DNA of 64,000 nt from contig JAMYHX010000114.1 of assembly GCA_025529335.1 (NCBI GenBank), positions 1-64,000 on the forward strand, given 5' to 3'. Position numbers and translations under genes: made by a program. This document shows, one piece after another, positions 23,249 through 35,851 of the stretch. This stretch comes from Rhizopus sp. PT2906 (lineage: Eukaryota; Mucoromycota; Mucoromycetes; Mucorales; Rhizopodaceae). The stretch's first letter is position 1; every line of letters begins with the position of its first letter. The notes under the pieces are model-generated. The model did no database searches. It was not told the DNA's origin and saw only the letters and a list, made by a program, of their open reading frames with translations.

Positions 23249-23952
23249 ATGCCGAATGAAAAAGATACCATTTTGGATGGCCTTGAAAAATCTGTTGCGA
23301 CTATGATAAAAAAGCACGCTCAAACAACATACAAAGACAATATATACCAAAAGTTAAATGATACTCATAAAAATGCAATTAGTAATGGGTTTAACAGTAT
23401 TGTAGACTTGACTGACAATGACAGTAACGATGATAGCCAACGTAACCCGTTTACAGACAATCAATGGACTGAGCTTAATCGCCTCTTTAACAAACAAAAA
23501 CAATGGACATCTATCCACAACGATATACAGAAAAAATTGAAAATCATCGAAAAACTAGCAAAGACTGATTTAAAAGCTGCATACCTTGCTTGTTTGAATT
23601 CTCAAATCACTTATGCGATGACCAGCGATGAAGTGAAATTTGAGATTTATGCGTTCTTGTACATGCTTTTGTGTGATTTGTTAAGTAATTTTTTTTTTTT
23701 TTTTTTTTTTTTTTACTAATGCCATTTTTCTTCATAGGTTGAAAATTTTACACGAGAAAACATCTATTTTGAACTCTGCTTCCAAGGAAAAATTTACTGA
23801 AGGAGATTATGTGATTATGCTTTGGTCTCGAATTTTTGGAGCAGTTTTCAATGACAATAAGCAAAACTTATTATGCAAATGGTAACATCTATCTATAGCA
23901 AAAGTGATATGAATGCTACTAGCTGTTTATTTCTAGGGGCGACACTGTCTGA
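23249..23952 (+). CDS. Protein of an unplaced Mucorales repeat family, shortened
   Basis: Three exons (23249-23670, 23738-23881, 23937-23952) give 193 codons. The first intron uses a weak GTGATT donor and contains about 23 Ts. The N-terminal part is charged and helical (MPNEKDTILDGLEKSVATMI). The second exon reads LKILHEKTSILNSASKEK, FTEGDYVIMLW and then CKWGDTV, directly followed by TGA. From memory this wording belongs to a protein family repeated in Mucorales genomes and of unknown function, whose members usually continue well past the WGDTV point, so this copy is probably truncated. A fragment at 45440-45872 looks like the C-terminal part of the same family. No known domain is visible. 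It lies inside the mobile island. Confidence 0.45.
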
Positions 23953-24189
23953 CGTGTTTGATGAGATAATCATTATAATAACTCGAGTATAATCTTATAG
24001 TAGAGCATACATTCTACTTTACATTCCTCTATCGCATCTGATAAGAATAACTTATAATAATAATAGCTATAGTAGCTACTAGTATAACAATAATAACATA
24101 AGCATAAATAATGTCAGTGACGACAATAATATAAATAGCAGCCATAGATTCTCTACCCAAGTAAACTCTCACACAAACTTAATTTAATA

Positions 24190-25348
24190 ATATTCAGCTC
24201 TTCTTAATAAAAGAATCTAATTCGCAAGTCATCGACTTAATAGCCTTTTTAAAATTACAACTAAAAGCTGAATACAATACTGTCCCTGAAGGTTCTTCAT
24301 TAGAAAAAAAGAGAGCCAAGGTGCGGATGGTACAGCAATTGGTGATAAAATTGATTTGAGGGTTTGCATGTTGTCTCCTTCCAGAAATGTAGTTGATCTT
24401 CTCAGCGTTGAATTTGCGAAAGACGATAGTAGCAAAAAGTTTTGCGCGAAGCAAAAATTAACGTTGACCGCTTTTATAGAAGCCATTTTCTGCACCAAAG
24501 AGACAAAAGAAATATAAGGGGCCACTGTATGCAAATAGCAGGACCAGCGGGCCAAATGTCCGAGGTTAAACTTGTTGATAATAGCCTCTATGTTGTCAAC
24601 CACCTCGGATCACTTAGGCTTTCATCCTCGCAAACCAATCTACGGGATCTACGAACATTTCTGGAAAGGCTCTTCACAATTAAAAGTTTCCTTGTAGCCC
24701 AAAAAGCTTACTATATTTCAATTGAACATCTAGAGCAAGCTGACAAAAAGTCAATGGAAGCAAAGCTTAACACGCTAATATTTAAAACCTCATATGCAAC
24801 AATAGCCCCCAATATAGTGATATTGCTTGCTCTCGTTTTCGGAACAGTTGTAATAGCACGCTCACCCTTCTTAGTCCAAGCTATTGAGCGCTTCATGTTT
24901 ATGTTGAAGCCAGATTCATCTACGAAGACACAGTTGCTCATATAATCCATATCCGTATTTTGCCACCAGTGCTGTGCCCAGTCTTTTCTCTCTTGAAGTT
25001 TCTGTACACTATTTCTTTCTACGGAATGAAAATAGGCACGCTTTACGCTTATTTTGCATTATTTTTTAACGAAATTATAAAGTGCTGTTTTCGAAATTTC
25101 GAGATCTTCAAATCGAGAAGTGAGACTTTCCATCATTTCATCCAAAACTAGAGAAGGGTTATCATCAATCAACTCAATCAAATGTTTCCGATGATCTTCA
25201 TTCAAAATGGCTGGTCTGTCTTCGGGCCTACCACTGCCTTTTTTTTTCTTTCGAAAACATCTTCAACGTCCATTTGGTAAGCATGAGCTTCATTTCCTTG
25301 CTCATCAAAAACTTCGCCCTGTCCATTTTCAAATAAAAAAGTAGTCAT
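24190..25348 (-). pseudogene. Decayed Tc1/mariner-type (DDE) transposase
   Basis: Starting at ATG 25348 the frame reads MTTFLFENGQGEVFDEQGNE, a helix-turn-helix part (RPEDRPAILNEDHRKHLIEL, then KTALYNFVKK) and WWQNTDMDYMSNCVFVDESGF. That VDESGF holds the first catalytic Asp of the DDE triad. AWTKKGERAITTVP and ITILGAI follow. At least two frameshifts (near the A run at about 25250 and at about 25070) break the N-terminal half. Beyond about 24790 the homology splits between frames, and the second Asp and the last acidic residue can no longer be placed. The family is the IS630/Tc1/mariner superfamily common in Mucorales. No matching terminal inverted repeats were seen, so both ends are uncertain. 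Confidence 0.75.
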
Positions 25349-25512
25349 CGTAAATCAAAATCTATAGAAGAAATAAATGTGAAATTTCCACAGCTGTACG
25401 AATTTTTTTTTTCGGTGTACGAAAAGTTTGTGAAAAAGGTGTAGTGTTAAGTGTTATATATTAGAGTAATTTTATTTCTAATACATCAATAAACTAGTTA
25501 ATACAATAAGAA

Positions 25513-26626
25513 TTATAAGTATTCAATGACTTCTTTATCAGTTCTTTTTAAAAGCGCGTCCCAATAGGTATCAATATCAAAGTTAAAGTTGAATTTTCCA
25601 CCCAAGCTTGCCTCTATTTGTTCAGATGAAATACAGTCTTCCATACAAATGACATCTTGACTGTTCTTATTAGTGTCTTCATCTATAAATTTGATTTTAT
25701 TTCTTGTAACAGGATCCATAAAGGGAGCAACCATTTTGAATGTAGTCAAGAAAAACCATGGAGCTATTTTATTAATGAGTTAGTATATACCTTAATGAAG
25801 CAAAATACACCTTACAATTTACAAAAAATGCCACGCCTAATCTTTCAGGGTAATGGTTTGCTAAGATATCTATAAACTTTTTACATGTGCTTGCGCTTGG
25901 ATTACTGGTAATGGATGATCCTTTAAAGTCCACCACAATAGACACCTTTTCTACTTGTGGAGGCATCAACCGGATACCTCGTTCTAAATTGAATACAACA
26001 TGCCTAATCTGTCTATCCGAATCCTTGGAATTTTCATTTCTAGGCTTCATGATCCACAATGGTTTACCCGTCTTGTCATAACCGTTGTAATACATTTTAC
26101 CAGTTTCTGCCTAAATATGTTATTAATGGCACATCATCTTTTATCATCAAATGCATACCTCTGGTCGAATCATCTCTGGGTCCAATTGATCAGGCCTGAA
26201 CTCTCTTCTCCACTTGATCGAATTCTCCAACATTGTCTTGGCTGCCTATATGCCACTATCAATCAAGCGCTCTCTCTCTCTATCTTTATGATCATATTGT
26301 CTCTCTTTTACCTCTAAATCCCACTTTCTGGCTCGAAGATAGCGCTTGGCCGTTGCCTCCGTCAGAAATCCTCTTTCATTGGGATAATATTCATGTTCTT
26401 TCGGAAGCATGATACTTTCCACATACTCCATCAATGCATCTACTTTCTTCTTTTGTTCTTCATCTAATGGATTGTTCAATACAGGCTGATAGTCTGTAGG
26501 CGGAGTGAGAATGGGTTCTTGAGTCATGGGTCCAAGGTCAACTGTGGTAGCCGTGACAGAGGATTTTGTACTAGCCGCTGATGATTTTGTATTATTATTA
26601 TTATTATTAAACTTGAATAAATTCAT
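25513..26626 (-). CDS. Sec14-like CRAL-TRIO lipid transfer protein
   Basis: Four exons (26626-26312, 26245-26159, 26110-25816, 25763-25513) give 315 codons. An N-terminal low-complexity tail (poly-Asn from AAT repeats, then Ser/Thr) precedes the CRAL-TRIO-N helices (TEATAKRYLRARKWDLEAAK, WRREFRP). The lipid-binding core follows: GKPLWIMKPRNEN, VEKVSIVVDFKG, HYPERLGVAFFVNSPWFF and DPVTRNKIKFI. The last junction uses a GTAAGG donor in phase 1, which restores the conserved VNSPWFF. Members move phosphatidylinositol or phosphatidylcholine between membranes and support lipid signalling. The exact paralogue is not resolvable. A second CRAL-TRIO gene lies at 53224-54611. Confidence 0.88.
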
Positions 26627-27627
26627 CTTCTATTTTTTTTTAGGAAAAGAGAAAAGAAAGGGATCTTAACACAAGGAGAGATAAAAGGGAGTTTTGATTG
26701 AGTTCGGGCTTCTGAGGATGGCGACGGGATTATTTCCTAAAAATAGTATCTTGTCGCAATTTTTCAAATGAAAATGACAGTCTGGGATAGAAGGTAGAAA
26801 TCCCTAGATGACAAATGTTTCTAGTGACAAGCGTGAATGGCAGTCACCACTTATTTATACCACAATATGTTTTTAGTATTAACTCAATTAGGTTCAATGA
26901 TACGATAGAGCTATTCGCTCCTATATTGATGTATTGTTGCTTGACAGGATTACAACATAATCGGTGGACATTTAGAAATCGATAGAATCTGCCGTATTTA
27001 CCCTGCAGATCACTTTTGTTTATTTATAATCCAAAGAGATTGACCACAAAACACGTTATTAGCACATAGCGCAGCATGTCCAATTTTCATTGATGTGATT
27101 AATGCACGTAATAGTCTGCTTGCATACAAATGACGATACTGTAATAACGATCTTTCTCTCTCTCTCTCTTTCTCGTCTTAATTCATAATAAAGACAATCA
27201 CATCGGCATTATTTGTATATTATTTATGGTAATTATTTTGACTATATCACAGTCTCAGAAAACTGGTCAGTCTGTATTATCTCCATCATACAGTTGTGGA
27301 ATACTGCGAAGTCAAGCCCTCTTTGGGAGTTGATAATCATTTTAGTACCAATAGACAGTTTTGAACTCGCGATATTCGGATAAACACAGGCTAAAATTTC
27401 ATTGGACCCAAGCTTATTTGTTGCCCTTCAGGGCGCTGATAAGTTTATCCATTATATCTTCAAGCCTTCTTTTTATGCCAATAAAGTAGCTCATTGACAA
27501 TCATTCATTGAATAGTTTGCTCTTCATATTATGCTCATTTACAAGACATGAGTAATCAACATATCTTTCTCAAAGTATACTTTTTAAATATGAGGGATAA
27601 CAAGATCCATTTATTTGGGATATAAGT
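26627..27627. other. Intergenic, promoter of Sec14-like gene
   Basis: 1.0 kb with no ORF or RNA gene visible. A CT-rich microsatellite lies near 27150-27175. The part next to 26627 should be the Sec14-like promoter; the far end is the 3' flank of the coiled-coil gene. Confidence 0.4.
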
Positions 27628-30177
27628 TTAGGTATGGGCTCCTCCTTTTTGCAATTCTAATTGTAATCGATTCGCCAACCTATGAAAGATGTCAGTTTAT
27701 TAATAAGCAGTGACTATTCACTTACTTTATAAGTTGCTCATTTTCATCACGATGAGCTAAGCAACCCTTCTTCATGTCTTCAATGAGAGCTTGACTATTG
27801 TTATGAAGTATTTCCCAATGGTTTGCTCTTTCTTGGCACTTGTGAATTTGCTTCTCCAACTCTTTCATTTTAATCTTTTTTTTTAAAAATCAAAAAATAA
27901 ATATTATCACATCAAATCATAAGAGTGTAATACTAAAAAATCACTCAATAAAAAAAGAAATAATACATAAAAAAAAGGAGGGAAAGAGCTTTAATTCCCC
28001 CTCCCCCCTATTTCTCTTTCTTTTTGTGAAAAAGGAAGAAGAAGAAAAAAAGGGAATGAAAAGAAAACTCACCTCGTATCCTTCAACTTCTCTATCATAT
28101 TTCTCTTCTTCCATTTTCTTTTCAATCTGTAGTTTTTCGAGTTCTTTTTGCTTTGAAGCAACTAGTGCCTTTACTCGGTAAGCGTAATCCTCCAATTCTT
28201 TGTTTTTGGCGTCAATCGTATGTTGGTATTGTTCATGCATGGCTTGAATCTCTTTCTTGTGTTGTTCGGCTATTTGAATCAATCTCTCTTCACTGACACT
28301 ACCTGATCCACCTGACTTTTGCTTCTGCTCTAATTGAGCAATTGTTTTTCGAAGCTCCTGGATAGCATTTGCCTTTTCCTGACCTAGCCTATTCAACTGA
28401 CTTTCGTGTGTTTCTTTAATCTCGGCCAATCGAACCTTCAAATCATCCAGTTCCTTTTGCTTTGCCTCGTACCGCTTGACACACTGTTCATGGCTTGTGT
28501 CATGAGGCTTTGCGTTGATATCATCTCGATTACTTGAGGAACTTGGAGTTGATTTAGCCGTATGCTCGAAGCGAGCAGTAGCCGCCTCTAATGAATTCTG
28601 TAAGGTCTCCACCTGGAACAAAAGGCTCTCAATCTGTGCTGATCGCTCTTCAATTTCCGTTTCTTTTTTATCGCACGTCTGTTTCAACAGCTCTATTTTA
28701 TTCTCATACTGTTCCTTGATAGCTGTAAGCGATTCATTGTGTGCTGCTTCTTTTCTCTGTAACTCATCGTGTAATGCGTGAACCTCTTGTTGCGTTGCCT
28801 TTGTTTTTTCTAACCAAGCCATAGCTGTATCATCAGTGCCGCTTTGAAGCTGTCTGATTTCTTCCCTATGACGCTGTTCAATGGCTTCAATATGAAGCTG
28901 AGATTGCCTCTTGAACTCCTCTAATGCCGATTTAGCGTTTGTTAGTTCGCTTTCTACCTTTCGAATATGGCTATTTGTATGTGATTTCTCCAAACTTGTG
29001 ATCTTCTCATTTAACTCGGCTATCTCTGACGTATGTCTGTCGTTATTCTCTTTATGTTCATCTTTTTCCTTTTGCAGCTGAGCTTTTAATTCAACATTTT
29101 CAGCCTATACACATCTTGATTGAGCATAGATGTTTCCCCCTCCCCAAGTTGTTTTGCTCTTGGTGCTGTAAACAAACGTACCTTTACGGAATCAAGTTGT
29201 TTTGTGATATCAGTCTGTTTTGACTGCATCGTATTGATTTTCTCCTCATATTCTGCTTTGGTTATTGCCATCTCTGATCTAAGCTTCTTCTCTTGTTCTT
29301 CCAACACTTTTTCCATTTCTTCTTGATGCTCTTGTTTTAATTTAGCTTTGACTTCCTTTTGAAAAGAGAAAAAAAGGTAAAGAATGTGAGATACGTGTTC
29401 AGTATGTGATTTTCTACTTTTTCATTACTTGTACAGCTTTCTCTATCGAATCTTTGTCATTACTTTCTGCTACCTACAAGAGACGATTAAGGCTATATCA
29501 TCAATATCATCTCTCTTTCTCTCTTACATCCTTTGCCTTGTTAGACTCCAATTGTTTCTTTAATTCGTCTATTTCCTCTTGTAGCTTTGATACATTCTGC
29601 TTGTGCTATATCCAATTATCGTGTTTGTCTTGTTTCCTTAAATTACTGCTTTTTTTTTTTTTACCTCTTGTTTTAAATTTTCAATCTCCTTTTCTTTCTG
29701 TTCGAGTAGTTCCTCCTGCTCAGGCACCTTCTCCTTGATGGTTAATTCTGCCAAGCCGACTGGTGTAGACATGCGTTTGGCAGCATTGCTTGTGCTTGGT
29801 GAGTGATTAACAGATGACCTACGGGCCAGAGGCGAGTTGGGTGGTCTATTAGATGCAGTCGATGAGGGCACAATGGACCTACGTTTAGGAACAGTTGGCG
29901 ATGAGGTTGCACTTGAAGTTGGGGTGGTACGATCTGTCTTGATGGCGGCAGGTGGTGCCTTTCGAGTGACAGGTGTCTTGCTTGGTCGAGTGGCAGAAGG
30001 TACTGTAGAAGGTCTAGTTGCCGTTTTGGTCTTACTTGCTGTTGATGTAGGTGAAGTTCGTGTTGTAGGTTTTGGACTAACAGGTTCTGCACCCGGTTTG
30101 ATGCCGAGTTCTGAAAGAATAGACTTTCTTTTTACAGAGGAAGCACGACCGACTGTGGTCGAGGCCTTTTCTGTCAT
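27628..30177 (-). CDS. Long coiled-coil protein with basic Ser/Thr/Pro head
   Basis: The first exon (30177 to about 29667) encodes a basic, Ser/Thr/Pro-rich disordered head: repeated TRPS/TRTS wording, RRSSV, RRSIV and KRKSILSELGIKP. After several short introns the rest, down to 27628, is almost one continuous heptad-repeat coiled coil (for example QEELLEQKEKEIENLKQE, EHQEEMEKVLEEQEKKLR, QKELEKLQIEKKMEEEKYD). A linker rich in Ser and Asn (TPSSSSNRDD) interrupts it. The last exons end LANRLQLELQKGGAHT. Total is near 750 residues. The design (basic unstructured head plus long dimeric rod) resembles microtubule- or cytoskeleton-linked proteins such as the CLIP-170 rod, but no CAP-Gly or other defined domain is seen, so the function is open. 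Confidence 0.7.
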
Positions 30178-30883
30178 AGTTGGCGGTTTACAAAGGAAAA
30201 GAAAAAGAAAAGAGAAGAGAAGGAGAGAGACATAATTAAACCAAAAGACAGCTCTATTTTAGTGCAACATTACACTTTTGTCATGTAGTCAATTACCCAA
30301 TTTCGGAATATTAACACGAAGCTTAAAGGTTTAATCTATTTATACGTTCAATAGAGCTAAAGATGTATTAATATTTTGGATTATAATCGTTTATTACCTT
30401 GAGGCTTATTTATGAAATGTATTACTGTTTATTTGTTGTTGTTGTTGTTGTTGTCTGAGTGACATGTGTCATCCAATGGTTGATTTATTAAAGAAGGTAC
30501 ACACGTATATATACCTAAAAGGAAGCGATACTATTCATAAGCCAACACAAAGTGACAGAAATGCAAAAAGAACATTCTACAATGAGGGGCAGATGACCAA
30601 AGTGAATTATGTTATATGATCTTGACATTGTAATAGAAGGATTTGTATATCCACAAGCCAACTATATTATAAACTCTTCAAAATTGTAAAAATAAAGATC
30701 AAATATATAATTTGTAAGTCATACAGACCATCAATGACCCCTTTGAACACACAATTATTAATGTGTATAGCATCATTTGGCATGAAAATGGCTACAGTCA
30801 TTATTAAGCACAGTTGAACCTCCGCGCAGACTTTGTATAAATTTCTACTTTTTTTTTTTCTTTTTTTCTTAAACAAAAAAAAA
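30178..30883. promoter_or_regulatory. Divergent promoter region with (TTG)n repeat
   Basis: About 700 bp between divergent starts of the coiled-coil gene and TXNDC17. A perfect (TTG)n run lies at about 30433-30453. A long T run (30848-30870) precedes the TXNDC17 ATG. No specific operator was recognised. Confidence 0.45.
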
Positions 30884-31310
30884 ATGAAGGGTGTTCGCGT
30901 TTCTCTTGAAAACTTTGACGAAAAATTGAATGAATCAGTTGCCACTGGTAACCCTGTGTTCGTTCTCTTCTTTGGTACAGAAATTCCCGAGACTTCTGAA
31001 TCCTGGTGTCCTGATTGTGTGATTGCCGATCCCCTTATTAGAAAGGCCATTAGTCCTATTGAAAATGCCATTTTATTAGAAGCTCCTGTGGGTGCACGTA
31101 ACGAATGGAAAGGAAATACAACACATCCTTATCGTGTGCGCTTTGGACTTAGTGCTATTCCTACTTTATTCAAATGGACAAAGGTACGTATAATGATTAT
31201 ATTTGTATACTTTCTTGCTGACTATGTGTCTTTAGGAGGGTCCTGGTGCTAGATTAGTAGAAGAAGACTGTGCAGACATTGAAAAACTTAATGAATTTGT
31301 CAGAAACTAA
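30884..31310 (+). CDS. Thioredoxin domain-containing protein 17 (TRP14-like)
   Basis: Two exons (30884-31183 and 31236-31310) give 124 codons, the size of human TXNDC17 (123). The redox centre is WCPDC inside SESWCPDCVIADP, the hallmark that separates TRP14/TXNDC17 from classical thioredoxins (WCGPC). A long insert before the motif (FFGTEIPETSE), the cis-proline segment SAIPTLFKW and the acidic tail match the family. It should be a cytosolic disulfide reductase fed by thioredoxin reductase, acting on small substrates such as cystine or persulfides. The start is the first ATG after a long T/A leader. Confidence 0.92.
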
Positions 31311-33550
31311 ATGTGAAATAAATCCTCTCCTTTTGTATAGTAAAACCAGAAATTATCAACAGTTACACATTGTAATCATATTGCTTCCAGCTTGACAGCA
31401 TATAATAACACATAAAATGATCCTCATCTTTTTGAGAGATACAAGATAAAAAGAGTCGCTTAAAGTATAATGTGACCAACACTTTATAACAAAGCTGTAA
31501 GATATTCATTAGAAATCATCTTTGACTTTGACTTCTTTTTTCTTCTTCTTTGGACCAGCTATTCTTCAGTTAGCCCTGAGGAATATGTTATATTATGAAC
31601 AACTCAAAAACTATGATCAATGCCAGTAATGCTGTCGAAAGAAACCTTTTAATTTGCGAACAATGCAGAATCGGCTCCTATACTTTGCTTTAGAAAAGAA
31701 TTTGATATCTATCGTTCCTTTGGTTGACTCGAGGGTGAGGGTTGTACTGTCCTTGCTCTCCTCTCCCAAGCTCAATTGTAATCCTGCTGCTGCTTTCTTG
31801 CTTTCCAGGCTAGCATACCCGTACATTGCCACTATTTCCATTTTGTTGGTCACATACGTTGACTAAGTGTCTTATCTGTCCTGTCCATCCCGTACGTTGT
31901 TGTTGGCCATATATCTGTGATCTCCATCTGCACCGTACTTGCATCGTTCTCTGTACCCATCTCTCAGTTACCACTCTCAGTGGCCCTTTCTTAGAAACAT
32001 TTCACGGTTCACTCTGTTGCCCTTTACCTCTAGTACTGTTTCTGTTACCTCTGCCGCTATCTCCTCTACCTCCATTGTTCCTCCGTCTGCCGTTGTTATT
32101 GTAAATGACACCCGTGGATGTGAAGAGGGTAACGAGAACCTCCCATGTATCTTCTACTGATGGCAGGTCTTGAAAGAGGCCCAGAATCCATGCGGCCGCA
32201 ATCCGTTATTCTTAATAAAGTTGCATAATTTTTTAAATCCATTTTATATGGGTCAGATTTATTGCATGAACTAACCACGCCCAGTTAAAATTGAGCTTGG
32301 CGCGTTTTTTAAGTATAATGCATTTTGTGGCGAGCCCTTTAATGTTGCTCTTTCCTCAAGTCAACTTTTACAATAAAATGAAGTACTTATAGGGTAAATA
32401 CGGCAGATATTCTGTATGAAATATCGTACATAATATCGTGTAAGTGTGGTGTGCCTAATGCTCTTTGCTAATGTACAAATAGCAAAACCAATAGGTAAGA
32501 AGTAACAAGCTATATATTCTAAAATTTGACAAAGGTCTGATCTTTTGATAATTAATAGCTTCGCTCTCAGTTATTCTCAACGGCAATTGGCGCCTCAGCA
32601 TTTTATTACATCCATTGTATTCAGAAAAAAACTAATATATTCAAGACTGGAAAGGGGTAACAGTAAACCCACGTTTAATAACAAACCAAACAGTTGAATA
32701 TGTAAGTTTTTATCATGTAATATGAAATAAAACTTAATAATTCTATTACAGCTCTTTCCGAATAAATCCTTCAACAAGAATTCTGTGCCACTGCCCTTTA
32801 TTTTTCCAAGACATGTCAGGATTTTTAATGTATGAGATATTTACGCTTATAAGCGGAAAACAGTAAAGAATCTTGAATACTGAGAGGTTCTACCTTCTCA
32901 CTGCCTGTATCTCAAACTCCGTTTGTAGCGCCTTCTTACAATCTCAGCAAATCTGTAGTACTCACAAATTGGTGCTACTTGTACCCTACATACAGAATCC
33001 TCAGATCGCAGAACATCTATTCTATAAGCACCAAATGTCGTATGAGATCATCGAATGAACTTGATTAAATGCTTTTCTTGATAGTCTATGACCATCAACT
33101 GTATCTTATACGTCCTTCAGGATATTTCTCTCGTCTAAAAGAAGCTATTTGTAATAGTAACTTGTTCAAAACTATAACAAATTCTTACAAAGATTAATTG
33201 AGTTTGTACGATATTCTTTTTTCATTTTTCAAGTCTCTCAACTGAGTTGACAGACTTGGTTGAACAAAGTACACCCTGTATAGACATAATAGTAGCTTGT
33301 GTAATGTATGCAAGATTCTTTCCAAGATGGCGCGATTCAATTGCGCAAAATGCTTTAAGAGTGATAGCATTTGTTCCTGAGATAATTCAAAGCCGTATTA
33401 GCTGCACCATAACAAAAGCAATATAACGTGTAACCACGTTATTGCTGATAGTAATTACGACATACGACAGCGGATAACAGACAAGGTTAAAAGGACCTTC
33501 TTGAAAGCTGTATACGATTCTTTTTTTTCTTTATTTATTTATTACTTATT
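31311..33550. other. 2.2 kb without a supported gene
   Basis: Between TXNDC17 and the sulfatase I see no intact gene. The 31.6-32.3 kb part is less AT-rich than its surroundings and looks like an old insertion (listed separately). The remainder is AT-rich and featureless; the last few hundred bp are the presumed sulfatase promoter. Confidence 0.45.
31617..32290 (-). mobile_element. Possible decayed retroelement gag-like fragment
   Basis: On the minus strand, broken frames contain an Asn/Arg/Gly-rich stretch (YNNNGRRRNNGGRGDSGRGN) followed, after a stop, by NVSKKG/RKGH-like words that could be a ruined CCHC zinc knuckle. That order (RG-rich linker then knuckle) is typical of retroelement gag. 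Downstream a 78-codon frame (31853-31617) has no known match. GC content is higher than in the neighbourhood. Evidence is weak: no protease, integrase or reverse transcriptase motif and no long terminal repeats were found. Confidence 0.3.
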
Positions 33551-35851
33551 ATGAGACTTGGATCTCTTAGTTTAGGACTAGCTGCGTTATTTGGTTTGGT
33601 CTTAGTTGGCGATGCTGCAAAGGCAGAGGATAGCAAGCCTAACATCGTATTTATCTTTACGGATGATCAAGACTACCGGCTCAAATCTCTAGATTATATG
33701 CCAAATGTGCAAAAATATTTGGTCAAAGAAGGCACTCTTCATAGAAACCATTATGCCACTATTTCTATTTGCTGTCCTAGTCGTGTTGGCTTACTTCGAG
33801 GACAATATGCACATAACACAAAGTAAGTTGGTTATTGGTACCAGTGATGATAGCTAACATTATGACAGCATCACCGATGTATCTGTTCCTTACGGTGGAT
33901 ACGGTAGATTTAATGAACTCAGGCTTGGTGATGACTATTTACCTCTTTGGTTGCAAAAAGTAACATAATGCATATCAATGAAGAACATCAGGCTTATATC
34001 GTCTTTACCTTAGGCTGGCTACAACACAAACTATATTGGTAAACTCATGAATCAGTACTCTGTTAACAATTACAATAAACCAACGCCAAAAGGGTAAGCT
34101 ATACAAAGTACTCGATTTCTTGCACAACTGACAACTTAACCTTTACAGATTTAATTATCAAGGTAACCATAGTTTGTCGTACAGAGAAATGTTTGAGTTC
34201 TCATATTTATAAAGATCAATTGGTGGACCCTTACACATACGTGTATAACACTGCTGTCTTTTCTAAAAACGGCGAAGCTCCCGTTTTCTATAAGGATGCC
34301 TACCAGACAGATATCATTCACGCCAAAACACGCGCGGCTTTGAAGCGACTCGAAGACTCCAAAGATCCCTTCTTTTTGTGGGGTAAGTGGCATTCAGGGT
34401 ACATGTAAGAGCTTAATTAACCTGCTTCTTTCAAACAGTTGCCCCCATGGCTCCTCATGCACAATTTATAATTCATGGCCCTGGTAATATATCAACCAGT
34501 AATGCCGTACCTGCCGCTCGTCATGCTCATCTCTTCAAAGACGTTAAAAGTAAGTACACCTTTCTCTAATAAGCGATGTGCTCTTATCTTTTACTTTACC
34601 TAGTCCCTCGAACAGCTCACTTCAACCCTAGCAAGCAAGCAAAAACGGCTTCGTATTGGAAGCACCTTGAAAGACTAAACCAGACCGAGATTGATGAGAT
34701 TGATGAAGCTTACAGAGACCGTTTACGTTCCTTACAGGCAGTAGACGAAATGGTCGGCACTGTCTTTGAAGAATTGGAAAGACAAGGAAAGTTAAACAAT
34801 ACCTACGTCTTTTATAGCTCTGACAATGGATACCATCTTGGGCAGCATCGATCTTATCCTGGCAAATGTACCAATATAGAAGAAGATATAAAGTAAGGCT
34901 AACCAAGGAAATAAGGGTTGATCTATGTTTGACTCATTGCATTTATTCTTTAGCGTACCTTTCATTGTGCGTGGTCCTGATGTACCCAAAGGCCAAGTGA
35001 GTGATGTAGTCAGCTCTCATCACGATTTGGCATCCACATTCCTTGCCTTAGCTAATGGAGACGAGATTGTACCTGATTGGGTTGATGGAGGCGTGATTCC
35101 TGTCACTCATAAACTCAAGCATCACCGAAAGCCGGTTTCAAAAGAAAGCTTTGCCGTGGAATTTTGGGGGGATAACGTGATTGACGAAATTATCACAGGC
35201 GCTCCCCATGGTCCTAATTTATATAAAACACTCCGCGTTATCTCTGAAGATTACAACTACATGTATGCTGTTTGGTGCACTGGAGAACACGAACTGTACG
35301 ATTTGAAAAAAGACCCCTACGAGATGCATAACTTGTACACATCTGCAAGCACTCAGCTTACCAACCGTCTTGATGCTCTTCTTGTCGTCCTTAAATCGTG
35401 CCGCGCAGAATCATGCCGTGATCCTTGGAGAATTCTTCATCCTGATGATCATTCAGTAAAGACGCTCAAGGATGCCTTACATCATAAATACGATGCTCAC
35501 TACACTCAATTCAGAAAAGTCAAATTTGAAGAATGCTTACCTTACTATAATTTAGCAAATGAGATACCCCAGATCGGTGAACATTTCATTTCAAACATCA
35601 CGCGCACCAAGATTCATGCTGTAAAGAGCGACCAAGCCATCATCCAAAACTTGCACAAGAGACAAGAAAGGACGAGCCATATTCCTGAAGAGTACCACAA
35701 GCTGTATAACTTGATCCCTAAGCCTTCTGGTGAAGTTGGCCATCAAGTACCGGGAGACGACTTTGAGCAACACGCCAAGCCAGTACCATCAGAGTTGATA
35801 AACACCCCTGTTGATTGGTCCAAGTACAACTTTTACGGCTATGGAAATTAG
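33551..35851 (+). CDS. Secreted sulfatase (arylsulfatase family)
   Basis: About seven exons, beginning 33551-33822, 33869-33959 and 34014 onward; the last runs from about 34954 to the TAG at 35851. A signal peptide is clear (MRLGSLSLGLAALFGLVLVG). The sulfatase fold starts with NIVFIFTDDQD, giving the metal-binding Asp pair. The formylglycine motif C-x-P-S-R is present as CCPSR in ISICCPSRVGLLRGQYAHN. Later blocks are APMAPHAQF, YVFYSSDNGYHLGQH with a further metal-site Asp-Asn, and VPFIVRGPDV. Closest family layout is arylsulfatase / N-acetylglucosamine-6-sulfatase; the substrate (aryl sulfate or glycan sulfate) is not predictable. A C-terminal extension of about 150 residues is Cys- and His-containing. 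It should be secreted and serve sulfur scavenging. Confidence 0.9.

Noticed and set aside
27150..27175. Recurring (CT)n tracts (also near 38190, 47960, 51105)
   Set aside because: Simple repeats common in fungal intergenic DNA; noted within intergenic entries but no specific function supported.
30000..30235. 132-codon plus-strand ORF rich in Val/Gly/Leu opposite the coiled-coil gene start
   Set aside because: Shadow of the Thr/Pro/Ser-rich head on the minus strand.
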